Shown here: in pieces, positions 19,380 to 28,639 of the stretch | Position numbering within the stretch: position 1 is the stretch's first letter | Layout of the letters: each line of letters starts with the position of its first letter | Assembly: GCF_008831285.2 (NCBI RefSeq) | Contig: NW_022205253.1 | Location: 1 to 34,690, forward strand | Direction of reading: 5' to 3' | Origin: Nymphaea colorata | Taxonomy: Eukaryota > Streptophyta > Magnoliopsida > Nymphaeales > Nymphaeaceae | DNA length: 34,690 nt | Translations under genes and position numbers: made by a program | The notes under the pieces: model-generated | The model's database searches: none | Told to the model about the DNA's origin: nothing | The model's input: the letters and a program-made list of their open reading frames with translations, nothing else

Positions 19380-19560
19380 ATAGAATGGCACGTGTACAAA
19401 GTAGGTAAAAAGTAGACAGAGACAGATAATGCACATGTAACGAAAGGAATGGTTACGAAGTAATGAGATAACAACGAGTACACCACAAACGGTAGGAATG
19501 ATAACGAGATAAAGAGATAATGTTAAAATGTTATTTACTTTCTGTTGACTATATGTATTG
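19380..19560. repeat. Leftmost GAGATAAC motif cluster
   Basis: GAGATAACAACGAGT, ACGAGATAAAGAGATAATG and related words lie just upstream of the FAR1 pseudogene. They resemble segments at 22140 and 22480 and mark the left limit of the motif-bearing region. Confidence 0.5.
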
Positions 19561-19623
19561 TAGATGGCACAGTGTATGAAATATCTACACATCGGATGGA
19601 GATGAAGAGATTGAGTCCTCTGC

Positions 19624-21680
19624 ATGGAAATGAAGTATCCCGAAGAACATGCTCCTTCTGTAGAAATAGAGTTTGAGACTGATGATACGGAAGAACGTGG
19701 TCCTACTCTAGGATTGGATTTTCCTATTGCAGGAATGGAGTTTGAGATAAAAGATCCTGAACAACGTGCTCCTACTGTATAATGGAGTTCGATATGGAGG
19801 ATGCAACAACAGTTTTTGTAATTCTTATGCTCTTCATCACGAGTTCAGTGTAAGGAAGGGTAGGATAGAGAGAAATGCACAGGGCATGGTCGTGCGAAAG
19901 TCATATGTTTGTTCAAACAAAGATGGAAGAGATCAGTAACATGTTTAACCAAGCACAAGATTGATACAAGGTGCGGTTGTGCTGCCAATTTGGAGTTGGA
20001 AGGCGTCTGAATGAAAAATATTATACACACAACCATCCATTGGCTCCTTCTCACATAAGCCAATGTTGAGGTTGCATCAGGAAATGTCATCGTCGCATGC
20101 CAAAATAAGCGAGCTAGTTGATAGTGTAGGTATACCACCAAGGCATATGACTTGTTTGTGAAAGTAGAAGATGGTTGTGAGAATGTTCATTCAAACATAT
20201 GGATCATAGAAACCACCTGAGGAGGAGAGGACAAAATCGATGAAAGGAGGAGAAATTATGGCATTGTTCGAGTCCATTCATAAAAGTTTAAGCAAAGACA
20301 CCAGTTTCTACAACACATTGAGATGTATGAGGATGGATAGGATAAAAATATCTTTTGGGCAGATTTGAGATCTAGGTTAGATTATGGATGCTTCAGCGAT
20401 GTACTTATTTTTGACACAACAATGAAGGTCAAAACCTATGGGTGGCAGTTTGCTCAGTTTGTGGGGGTGAACCATCAGTGTAGTAGTTGCATTTTTGGCT
20501 GTGCATTCTGCTTTGATCAGACTACTGAGACATTTGAGTGCTTTTCAAAGTATTTACTGAGGCCATGAATGCGAACCACCCCAAAGTTGTACTGACGGAT
20601 GGTGACAGTGCAATAGCAGCTGTACTGTCCCTCGTATGGCCAGAAGCCCACCATCATTTGTGTTTGTGGCATATATTCCAAGCACGGCAAGAATATAGGG
20701 CATATAAAGAAACAAAAAACTGGTTTTAAGGAGTGTTTTGTTAATTGTGTCCTTAAGTGCAAAGATGGTGAGATGTTTGAATGTATGTGGACAGAAATGA
20801 TTGATGCACATAACCTACAAAAAAATACATGGCTTCAAAAATTGTATAAGGACAAAGAAAAGTGGACATTGGCATATGAAAGACAATACTTTTGTGTAGG
20901 CAGATTAGCACACAGAGAGTAGAGAGCATGCACATTGCATTGAAAAAGAGATTGTACTCTTGCTTACAAATATTCGTTTCAAGGAACACTACAATATTTT
21001 TTTTGGATGGTCTTAGAGACCATGAGCTTGAAGATGACATCAAGTATTTGTTTGTTGCCCTCAATGATTGGTATGAACATCCTTGAGCAAGTTGCAATCT
21101 GTCACACTAAATGCCTTTGAGTTGTTTAAGGAAGAACCATTCAAGCGACTAACTATGACATAGAATTACATGAACAACAATCTAGTTGCCATCTCTAAAG
21201 ACTCTCGATCGAGAGAACATTCGGGAATTGCCAGAGAGATACATTCTACGTAGATAGACAAAAAATGTAAAGATTGACTTAATGAAATTTCTTATGAAAT
21301 TCCTTCGTGTGGATGGTCAACAGTCCTGTAGCCTGTCCCGTTACCAGCATCTATGCAGGATACTAACGTATGTTGCAGACCTGGTAGCAAGAAACAACCA
21401 GACTTATGAATACATGATGCAGTTGGCAAACAGATATGGGGAACGTTTCAAATCTATGTTGTGATACCATAGTGATAATGAAAAGTCAGCCAAAGCTGGA
21501 GGTCCCATCACCCTAGACCCCTCAAGAAGAAGTGCCATGGTTTTGCTAATATGGTATTCGATAATGGAGGGTGAAGGTTGTCAAATGCAAGGGCACTAGT
21601 CTAGCGGTCACTACTTTTAAAAGGAAACCAGATAGGAGTTTGCATAGGACAAAAAGCGCACTGGAGAAATGAGGTAGGAT
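19624..21680 (+). pseudogene. FAR1/FHY3-type Mutator-like transposase pseudogene
   Basis: Parts of a FAR1-related sequence (FRS) protein run in order on the plus strand. First is an acidic N-terminal leader with imperfect repeats (EEHAPSVEIEFET, EERGPTLGLDF, MEFEIKDPEQRAPTV). The FAR1 DNA-binding domain (19800-20060) follows: FCNSYALHHEFSVRKGRI, GMVVRKSYVCS, HKIDTRCGCAANLE, NEKYYTHNHPLAPSH. The MULE transposase core (20330-20700) has FWADLRSRLDYGCFSDVLIF then DTT, first catalytic Asp at 20413-20415; FVGVNHQCSSCIFGCAF; VVLTDGDSAIAAV, second Asp at 20598-20600; and HHHLCLWHIF. Then come MHIALKKRLYSCLQI and, after a jump, LPERYILRR, SCSLSRYQHLCRIL and QTYEYMMQLANRYGERF. The SWIM zinc finger normally just before LPERYILRRW is missing. 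At least seven frameshifts or stops are present. FAR1/FHY3 proteins are light-signalling factors domesticated from such transposases; context here favours a transposon copy. Confidence 0.9.
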
Positions 21681-22544
21681 TAGGAAAATCAATCAAGAAA
21701 ATCATCCTCAACAAGTTGATTATATTTGTATACAAATGGTGCAGTTGAGACCTGCATGCAGTCCACATGTATGCAAGATGTATATGATCGCAGTCGTTTT
21801 ATGAAACTCCTAGTAAGTTTATTATATTATACATATTACATATGTTTGAACTTTAAGCACATTTTATAATTAATTATGTGTAATTGTTACAGTGCTGAAT
21901 GGATTCAATTCGTTAGTCACAACAGTAGTCAGCGCTCTCAATGTATCATACATTAAATGATTTTGTAACAGCTTTTGAAACAGAGACACAATAATGCAAT
22001 AACTACACACAAACCTGGTGCAAGAATGGATACAAGAGAATAAGATAACAATGCGTCTGCCAACAAGAACATAAAAGAACAAAGAAGAATTATACAATGA
22101 CATAAAGGGTCGTGCAAATAAATTAATGTAACGAAACAATGAGATAACAGCAAGTCTACACTAACGAGAGAACATGACAACGACAGAAAGGTCTTGAATG
22201 AATATGTGAGAATGAGATAATAATGTGTCTGCCTAAAGATGATAAGTAAACAGAGACAAATTAATTCTATAACGCAACTATAGGATTCATTTTATGATTG
22301 CTTATCTCACACACATACGACAAGAAGGGCCAATGCAAATGAGATAACAATGGTATGCGAAATGTTTATGGACACCAAAAATTCAAATAAATTGACATAA
22401 CAAAACAATAAGATAACAACAAGTATAGATTAACGAAAAATGTGATAACAAAAGGAACGGTCTGAACGGATACGAAAGAATGAGATAACAAAGCCATTGC
22501 CTAAAGAACACGATAATGACGAGTCTACCATTGAGGGAAAAACA
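21681..22544. repeat. Dispersed GAGATAAC repeats downstream of FAR1 pseudogene
   Basis: From about 21900 the words GAGAATGAGATAAC, GATAAGTAAACAGAGAC, TAACGAAACAATGAGATAAC and CGTCTGCCTAAAGA recur every 30-100 bases. A longer composite, GTCTGCCTAAAGATGATAAG then GCAACTATAGGATTC then ATGATTGCTTATCTCAC, is seen at 22210-22310 and again at 25280-25380. Confidence 0.65.
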
Positions 22545-22790
22545 TGCGATATGTACTATCGGCTTTTGTTTTTAACACCCATTCGGCTGCATTTAATGAA
22601 GCTGTCAATTATTGCAGCAGCATTAAATGAACGCAGTCAATAACACACAACACACAATGTCTGAACAACATTCCTCCCTCCGCTCTATCTCAATGACATA
22701 AAAAATGGAAACATACCATTGCGGTATGTATTGTCGCATGTGGGTGCATTAAATGTGGCATCATGGAAACAATTTGGATTATATTCACAA
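22545..22790 (+). repeat. 235-bp dispersed repeat, copy 1
   Basis: Landmarks in order: ACACCCATTCGGCTGCATTT, AATGAAGCTGTCAATTATTG, CACACAACACACAATGTCTG, GCGGTATGTATTGTCGCATG, GTGCATTAAATGTGGCA, AACAATTTGGATTA. Copies 2 and 3 lie at 25060 and 25390 in the same orientation. Confidence 0.8.
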
Positions 22791-23175
22791 ATACTTCGAC
22801 ATTGTATGGACTGCGAAAGTACACAACATGAATGAGATAACAATGGAAGGTGATAAGTTATTGATGAGACAAATTAATGCGATAACAACAAGAAGGGCCT
22901 AAATGAATATGAGAGAATGAGATAACAGCACGTCTGCAGGATTTGTCATACGATTGGTTATCTCACATGCACATGAAAGGAAGGCCATGTGAATGAGATA
23001 ACACTGGAATGCAAGATGTATACAGACACAAAGAATGTGACAAATTAACGTAATGAAACAATGAGGCAATGAATGTACAATAATGATAGATTGCGATAAT
23101 GACGACGGCTCGAAACGGTTATGAGAGAATGAGATAACAGCATGTCTATTTAAAGATGATAAGTAAACAAAGACA
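22791..23175. repeat. GAGATAAC motif region between repeat copies and ULP1
   Basis: GAGAATGAGATAACAGCACG, GAATGAGATAACACTGGAAT and GAGAATGAGATAACAGCATG recur, mixed with TTATCTCACATGC in the opposite sense. No coding sequence. Confidence 0.65.
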
Positions 23176-23275
23176 AATGTGATAAGCATGTTTATATGAT
23201 TGCTGCGTTTACAAATGCGATAAGTGTGTTTATATGATTGCTGCATTTACAAATGTGATAAGCACATTTACAACT
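23176..23275 (+). repeat. 38-bp tandem repeat, about 2.6 copies
   Basis: GATAAG at 23181, 23219 and 23257 begins units with TGTTTATATGATTGCTGC and TTTACAAATG. The spacing is exactly 38 bases both times. Confidence 0.85.
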
Positions 23276-23340
23276 ATGTTAATTAAAAGAAATGGTTGTG
23301 ACACAAAAATTGACATAAATGTTTACAATGACAATATTAT

Positions 23341-23930
23341 TCAAATTTCAGAATGTCTACTTATTTGAAGCAAGTTTCTAATAGATCTTCTAATGCTATT
23401 TGTAACATCAGCTTGGGTGAGGCTAGGTTTATTTTTTAATGTTATCTCCTTTATAAATTTCATCACGAACACACCATAGTTATAGTTGTTTCTGGTTGTG
23501 GACATTTTACTAGTAAAAATTTGTATTCCTCCGACATTTGGATGCCGAAGACATGTTTGAGGCAATATTTCTTCAAAAAAGCCAAAACTTATTAAGGAAA
23601 TAAAAAGAAGTAATCTTAAAAATCTGTAGAGGGTAAACTGCATACCAGTCGTAGAGGTATTCTGGAATTTGGTAGTCGTCATAGCCTACGCATGAATCGT
23701 AATATCCACACTTGTTTTTTGACATTGTGAAGAACATATACACCCAATGTGCCTTCTCCACCATAAGAAGGAAATAAAACCTGAAACAAACGGGCATTAG
23801 AGAGCAACCTGATTATGGTAAAATAATAGCAATTTAAACACATCTTCATTGTTGGTAAAACGGGCAAACTTGTGGCGTCGATGGTCAGGTTATCCTTCGC
23901 CATAGAGTTCGTCTTTCTTTCTTGCACGAG
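23341..23930 (-). pseudogene. ULP1-like C48 cysteine protease remnant, minus-strand copy
   Basis: On the minus strand the blocks run: DNLTIDATSLPVLPT, then KAHWVYMFFTMSKNKCGYYD with the catalytic His at 23747-23749 and the catalytic Asp of YYDSC at 23696-23698, then IPEYLYDW followed by a possible intron donor (GTATG). Next come LRHPNVGG and NNYNYGVFVMKFIKEI, where ULP1 proteases have QxNxxDCGVFxxKFxE. The tail SLTQADVTNSIRRSIRNLL matches the usual end of plant transposon ULP1 domains. His and Asp are intact, but the Asp-Cys pair at the nucleophile is Asn-Tyr (Tyr codon at 23476-23478), so it would have no protease activity. ULP1 enzymes remove SUMO from proteins; the role in transposons is not known. 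Confidence 0.82.
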
Positions 23931-24108
23931 TCAATCTTCCTTTCTGCCTCAATCTGCCATAATTTATTCTACTTGTTATGAAAAGCTATGATGAAAAAAT
24001 TGTTCCTGTTGATATGAGCTATCATCTGTTTTGGGTTGATGAAGTTAATTTATTTTCAAAAAGTATGTAAATTGCCACGTTCTACTATAACAATAGCACT
24101 AACACTTA
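23931..24108. other. Possible upstream ULP1 gene sequence
   Basis: Minus-strand sequence upstream of the ULP1 blocks. It contains coding-like KERRTLWRR, out of frame with the domain. No independent identification. Confidence 0.25.
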
Positions 24109-24938
24109 TGTTCATGCTTGAGCAGTGATAATATTGTTCATACATGTTATCTCATCCATGAAGTAACCATATAATTGTCATATAGATATGTGTAAGAACA
24201 ATATCTGCAATATCCATATCGTTGTCATATGTATTCAAGTAAGAACTGTATTATCTTGTTGCTGATATATCCATATAATTTGTATATATGTTCATGTGTA
24301 TTATCTCATCTTTGAAACATCCACATGATTGTCATACCAATCTTAGATAAATGACAACATAATTGGCATGTATATCCATACCAAGCTTATGTTTATGTTT
24401 GAGCATCGATAATACTGCTCAAACATACATATACATATATGGTTTCCATATGTGGACAATCGATCAATGATAACAATGCTTATGTCATATTTCAATCATT
24501 GAAAATCATATGATCAAATTAGTTCTTAGGTAAATGACAACCTAATTGACATGTATATCCATACCAAGCTTATGTTCATTTTTGAGCATTGATAGTACTA
24601 TTCAAACATATATATGCACATATGGTTTCCATATGTACATAATCGATCAATGATCACGGTGCTTATGACACATTTAGATCATTGAAAACCTTATGTTCAA
24701 ATTAGATCTTAGGTAAATGACCACGTAATTGACATGTATATTCATACCAAGCTTATGTTCGCGTTTGAGCATTGATAGTACAACTCAAACATATATATAC
24801 ACATATTGTTTCCATATGTGCAGATTCAATCAATGATAACGGTGCTTATGTCACATTTCAATTATTGAAAATCATATGTTCACATTAGATCTTAGATAAA
24901 TGACAACTTAACAAACATGTATATCCATATGCACACCA
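24109..24938. repeat. 183-bp tandem repeat with hairpins, 3 regular units plus one divergent
   Basis: Units start with TGTTYRYNTTTGAGCATTGA at 24390, 24573 and 24756, exactly 183 bases apart each time. A divergent first unit of about 281 bases starts at 24109 and includes TTATCTCAT. Unit 1 carries a perfect 9-bp inverted repeat, GTTTGAGCA and TGCTCAAAC, around a 10-base loop. Units also have ACATATGG and CCATATGT around a 3-base loop, and GATCAATGATC. No coding capacity. Confidence 0.9.
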
Positions 24939-25059
24939 TCGTTTGATAATAATGCTCATCCATATGATTGTCACATTATATCTTTGAAAAATGAAAACCT
25001 ATTTGGTGTTTGAACATAAAAAAAAATGTATTTGGCTATACCAGTTTGTTAGAGAGGGA

Positions 25060-25255
25060 ACAACATACAACTATCGCTTGTTGTTTCTGACACCCATTTG
25101 GCTGCATTGAAGGACCGCTGTCGATAAAGCACAACACACAATGTCTGAGCAATATTTCCTGTGCACTAAGAGGGAAACATATCACTGCGATATGTATTGT
25201 CCCAAGCTGGTGCATTAAACGTGGCAAAGGAGGAAATTTGGACTATATGCATATC
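25060..25255 (+). repeat. 235-bp dispersed repeat, copy 2 (shortened)
   Basis: It has ACACCCATTTGGCTGCATT, GCACAACACACAATGTCTG, GCGATATGTATTGTCCCA, GTGCATTAAACGTGGCAAAG and AAATTTGGACTA in the order seen in copies 1 and 3. About 40 bases of the first half are missing. Confidence 0.8.
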
Positions 25256-25389
25256 TGCCTAAATGGATACGAGAAAATGAGACAACAACTCGTCTGCCTA
25301 AAGACAATAAGTTAACAACGACAAATTAATATGATAATGCAACTACAGGATTCGTTATATGATTGCTTATTTCACGTGCAATCAGTTGA
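25256..25389. repeat. GTCTGCCTAAAG composite repeat
   Basis: A second copy of the 22210-22310 composite: CGTCTGCCTAAAGACAATAAG, GCAACTACAGGATTCG, TATGATTGCTTATTTCAC. Confidence 0.65.
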
Positions 25390-25650
25390 GTAAGAACAAC
25401 ATGTGATACGTACTATTGGATCCTGTTTTTGATACCCATTTAGCTGCATTTAATGAAGCCGTCAATTGTTGCAGCTACATCAAATGAATGCAGTTGATAA
25501 TGCACAACACACAACGTTCAAGCAACATTCCTTTGCGCTATCACGTGTTAATGAACTGCACAAACATGCAAATGTACAACTGCTGTATGTATTGTCGCAT
25601 GCGGTGCATTAAATGTGGCAAGGTCGGAACAATTTGGACTACAATCATAA
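25390..25650 (+). repeat. 235-bp dispersed repeat, copy 3
   Basis: It has ATACCCATTTAGCTGCATTT, AATGAAGCCGTCAATTGTTG, GCACAACACACAACGTTC, GTATGTATTGTCGCATG and GTGCATTAAATGTGGCAAGG. It is closest to copy 1 in the first half. A 95-codon frame crosses it (25488-25775) but is not kept open in the other copies. Confidence 0.8.
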
Positions 25651-26020
25651 ATACAGGAGAGGCAGCAGGTAATATCCTGTTTCATAAGGTGACGGTAAAG
25701 AAGAATGAGAAACGTAATTTGTTCAATGATGATATACACAGGATTATATTCATGAGCTCAACCCAAATAGAGTAGCAATATCGTAATTACTATCTCATTA
25801 ATGCTATTGTTAGGAAATATGGTAGGTGGATCATTTATATAGTTTGTCTTCTCCTCACAGATTTTGCAAGATGTAATGGTGTTAATGCAACAAAGGGTTG
25901 CAAATGAAAAGCACAACATTCTCCGTCTTGCTGTCGTGGTAGTTTAGTTTTTTCAAATAAATTTGTAGGTTGCTTGACCTACGACATTCATTTTGTTCTT
26001 ATATCTTGTTGTACAGAATG
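25651..26020. other. Unassigned; possible N-terminal ULP1 gene sequence
   Basis: Plus-strand stretch between repeat copy 3 and the ULP1 blocks. Some short coding-like runs but no family match that I can support. Confidence 0.25.
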
Positions 26021-26029
26021 CACTTGATG

Positions 26030-26400
26030 AAAGCCCTTCGGTTATAGTTTCATGCATCCTAAAAATATGCTTCTAGACCCTTTGCTCAACGTGTTTGAAG
26101 TGGTTCTGCTTTCAACCTTGTGAGAATAGTGCCATCATTGGGTATTATATGTTCTCGACATGCAGAACAAAGCTTGTTGATACTACAATTTAATGCAAAT
26201 GCATGGACTAATACTACATGATTTGTGGTTCTTGAAATATTTTTTAAAGAGTTGGTACGAAATCAACATGATTCAGTGGCACTTTCTCCATAGGAAGAAA
26301 GCTCCAGCCAAAACAATGGCTATGATTGTGGTGTTTTCATCATCAAATACATAGAAATAATTTGCAATGATAGCGAACCTGCTCTTTTGTAGGATAGTAT
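26030..26400 (+). pseudogene. ULP1-like C48 cysteine protease remnant, plus-strand copy
   Basis: HHWVLYVLDMQNKAC (His codons at 26133-26138) is the catalytic-His block of plant ULP1 proteases (family: HWxLxVxDxxxxxxxYDS). The following YYNL stands where YDS carries the catalytic Asp. After a frameshift, SSSQNNGYDCGVFIIKYIEI (26300-26353) gives the conserved Gln and the nucleophile Cys of the QxNxxDCGVF motif. Here Cys and His are kept and the Asp is not, the reverse of the minus-strand copy. Stops occur before and after both blocks. The DNA between the two blocks fits the usual domain spacing. Confidence 0.8.
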
Positions 26401-26589
26401 ACTACATCTTAGAATATAGCTACGTGATGACCTTCGTGGAGTATGATACATCACGGTCTGCACTAAGAAAGCCAAACCACATGAAGAAGAAGAAACACAA
26501 ACAGATTGCGATAATAAATGGCCGGAATGTTGTGCGAGAGAAGTTCATGCAATAAAACAACTGCATGATTAGTTTTGCAATACAATAAA
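26401..26589. other. Short non-coding spacer after ULP1 remnant
   Basis: Contains a lysine-rich 62-codon frame (KPNHMKKKKHKQIAIINGRN) that may be the translated end of the ULP1 gene. No other evidence. Confidence 0.25.
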
Positions 26590-28345
26590 ATAAAATCGTG
26601 TTCATAAGAATGTGTTACCCACTCGGACAAATTTACTCAAACAACGACACTATATTGACTTCTTTTACGATAAAATGACACCTATTAAGAGGCGAAAAGC
26701 ACTCAGATGAAACTAAATGTGATAAAGCAACTGCAGAATTCGATATATGATACACTAAACTAAAATCGTGTTTATAAGGACACAATACCCACTCGAAAAA
26801 ATAAATGCAACGACAACACTGTATCGAGTGGTTTTATTGTAAGGCACCTACTAAGAGGATGCAAAAAACACTAAAAAAAAATTAATGCAACAATACACTA
26901 ATATGCACTTCTTTTACAATAATAAGGCACCTACTAAAAGACAATAAACACTCTGACAAAATAAATTGCGGTAATGCAACTGCAGGAGTCATTATATGGT
27001 ACACTCAATTAAAGTTGTGTTTATAAGGACACAATATCCACTTGAAAAAAATTAAATGCGACAATGACAAAATGCACAAAGACAGTGTATCTAGTGGTTT
27101 TACGATAACAAGGCACTTACTAAGAGAATGGATAAACACTTAGAAAAATGTGATTCATACAACATTAGTATGCACTTCTTTTATGATAAGAAGGCGCCTA
27201 ATAAAAGGCGATAAGCACTCGAAATAAACAAATTGTGATAATGCAACTACAAGATTCGTCATGTGATACACTCTACTACAATTGAGTTTATAAGGAACAA
27301 TACCCACTCAAGAAAATTAAATGCAACAACGACACTATATGAAGTGATTTTCGATAATAAGGCACTTACTAAGAGAATACGATAAACACTGAAAAATATA
27401 AATGCAGGAATAACAATCGTATGCACTTCTTTTACGATAAGAAAGTGCCTACTACAAGGCGATAAGCATTCGAACGAAACAAATTGTGATCATGTAACTG
27501 CAGGATTTATTATATGATGCACTCAAATAAAATCGTGTTTATAGGATGCAATACACACTTGGAAAAATTAAATGCAACAAGGACAAAACGTGACAACGAC
27601 ATTGTATAAAGTGGCTTTATGATAACAAGATGCTTACTAAGAGAATGCGATAAACACTCAGAAAAATGTAGTGCAATGACAACACTGGTATGCACTTCTT
27701 TTACGATAATAACACACCTACTAAAAGGTGATCAGCAGTTGAAAGAAACAAATTGCGATAAGTAGCTGCAGGATTCATTACATGATACACCAAACTAAAT
27801 TTGTGTTTATAAGGACGATATACCCACTTGAAAAACATAAATGAAACAACGACAATGAATCGAGTGGTTTTACGATACAAGGCACTTATTAAGAGAATGT
27901 GATAACCACTCAGAAAAATGTAATGTGACAATGACACTAATAGACACTTAAGAAGGCGCTTACTAAAAGGCAATAAGCACTCGGATGAAACAAATTGAGA
28001 TAATGCAATTGTAGGATTCGTCATACGATACACTCAAATGAATTCACATTTATAAGGATGTGATACCCACTCGAAAAAATTAAACACCACAATGACAAAT
28101 TGAGACAATGACACTATATCGAGTAGTTTTACGATAACAAGGTGCTTACTAATAGAATGTGATACCCACTCGAAAAATGTAATACGACAATGACACTAGT
28201 ATGTGCTTCTTTTAAAAGAAAATGCACCTACTAAAGGCAATAAGCACTCAGACACAACAAATTGTGATAACGCAACTCCAGGATTCGTTAAACAATACAA
28301 AAGATTATGACAACAAAATAATAACGTGTTTAAGAAAGAATGAAA
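26590..28345. repeat. Satellite-like array with dimeric higher-order structure
   Basis: Seven occurrences of the landmark GCAACTGCAGGATTC (or close variants) start their CTGCAG-equivalent at 26731, 26980, 27247, 27498, 27766, 28009 and 28276. The spacings are 249, 267, 251, 268, 243 and 267 bases. The longer units all carry an extra AATGACAAAATGCACAA-type segment before the GTGGTTTTACGATAACAAGG block, so the true period is a dimer of about 510-519 bases. Each unit also consists of three related ~85-base parts, for example TTTTACGATAACAAGGCACT and TTTTACGATAAGAAGGCACC. Open frames on the minus strand here are repeat artefacts. Confidence 0.9.
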
Positions 28346-28401
28346 TAATATTAACTTGTTATCGATCATTCTTATGAACAAAAGTATATTGTTTGTATTC
28401 A

Positions 28402-28484
28402 ATCAAGAAAATATGATTAGAAAAAAAAGATTATTCTCGATCAAGAAAATACGATTAGAAAAAAGAGATTATCCTCGATCATGC
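28402..28484 (+). repeat. 38-bp tandem repeat, about 2.2 copies
   Basis: ATCAAGAAAATATGATTAG at 28402 and ATCAAGAAAATACGATTAG at 28440 begin two units 38 bases apart. A third start, ATCATGC, follows at 28478. Confidence 0.85.
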
Positions 28485-28639
28485 CGTGAACAAGACCTTC
28501 TTCAACCTATAAATTTTCTGACTCAAATCAAAACATGATCAACCAGCGACTTTATTACTGTAGCAAGCTCTCTTCCATTGGGTGGTTAAGACTCTGTGCT
28601 ACAGTCTTTGCATTGTCATGGCATCTTTTGCTTTTTATC

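Noticed and set aside
19624-21680. A functional FHY3/FAR1 light-signalling gene
   Set aside because: Multiple stops and frameshifts and a missing SWIM finger; the surroundings are transposon repeats.
25488-25775. Zinc-knuckle-like peptide (RMRCIKCGKVGT) in a 95-codon frame, as seen at the C-terminus of some Mutator transposases
   Set aside because: The frame lies inside the 235-bp dispersed repeat and is not open in the other two copies; the His and last Cys of a CCHC knuckle are absent.
27510-28402. Several similar minus-strand frames (SECLLPFSKRL, SKCVLHPINTI) that could suggest a protein family
   Set aside because: They repeat with the period of the satellite array and carry frame breaks; they are translated satellite.
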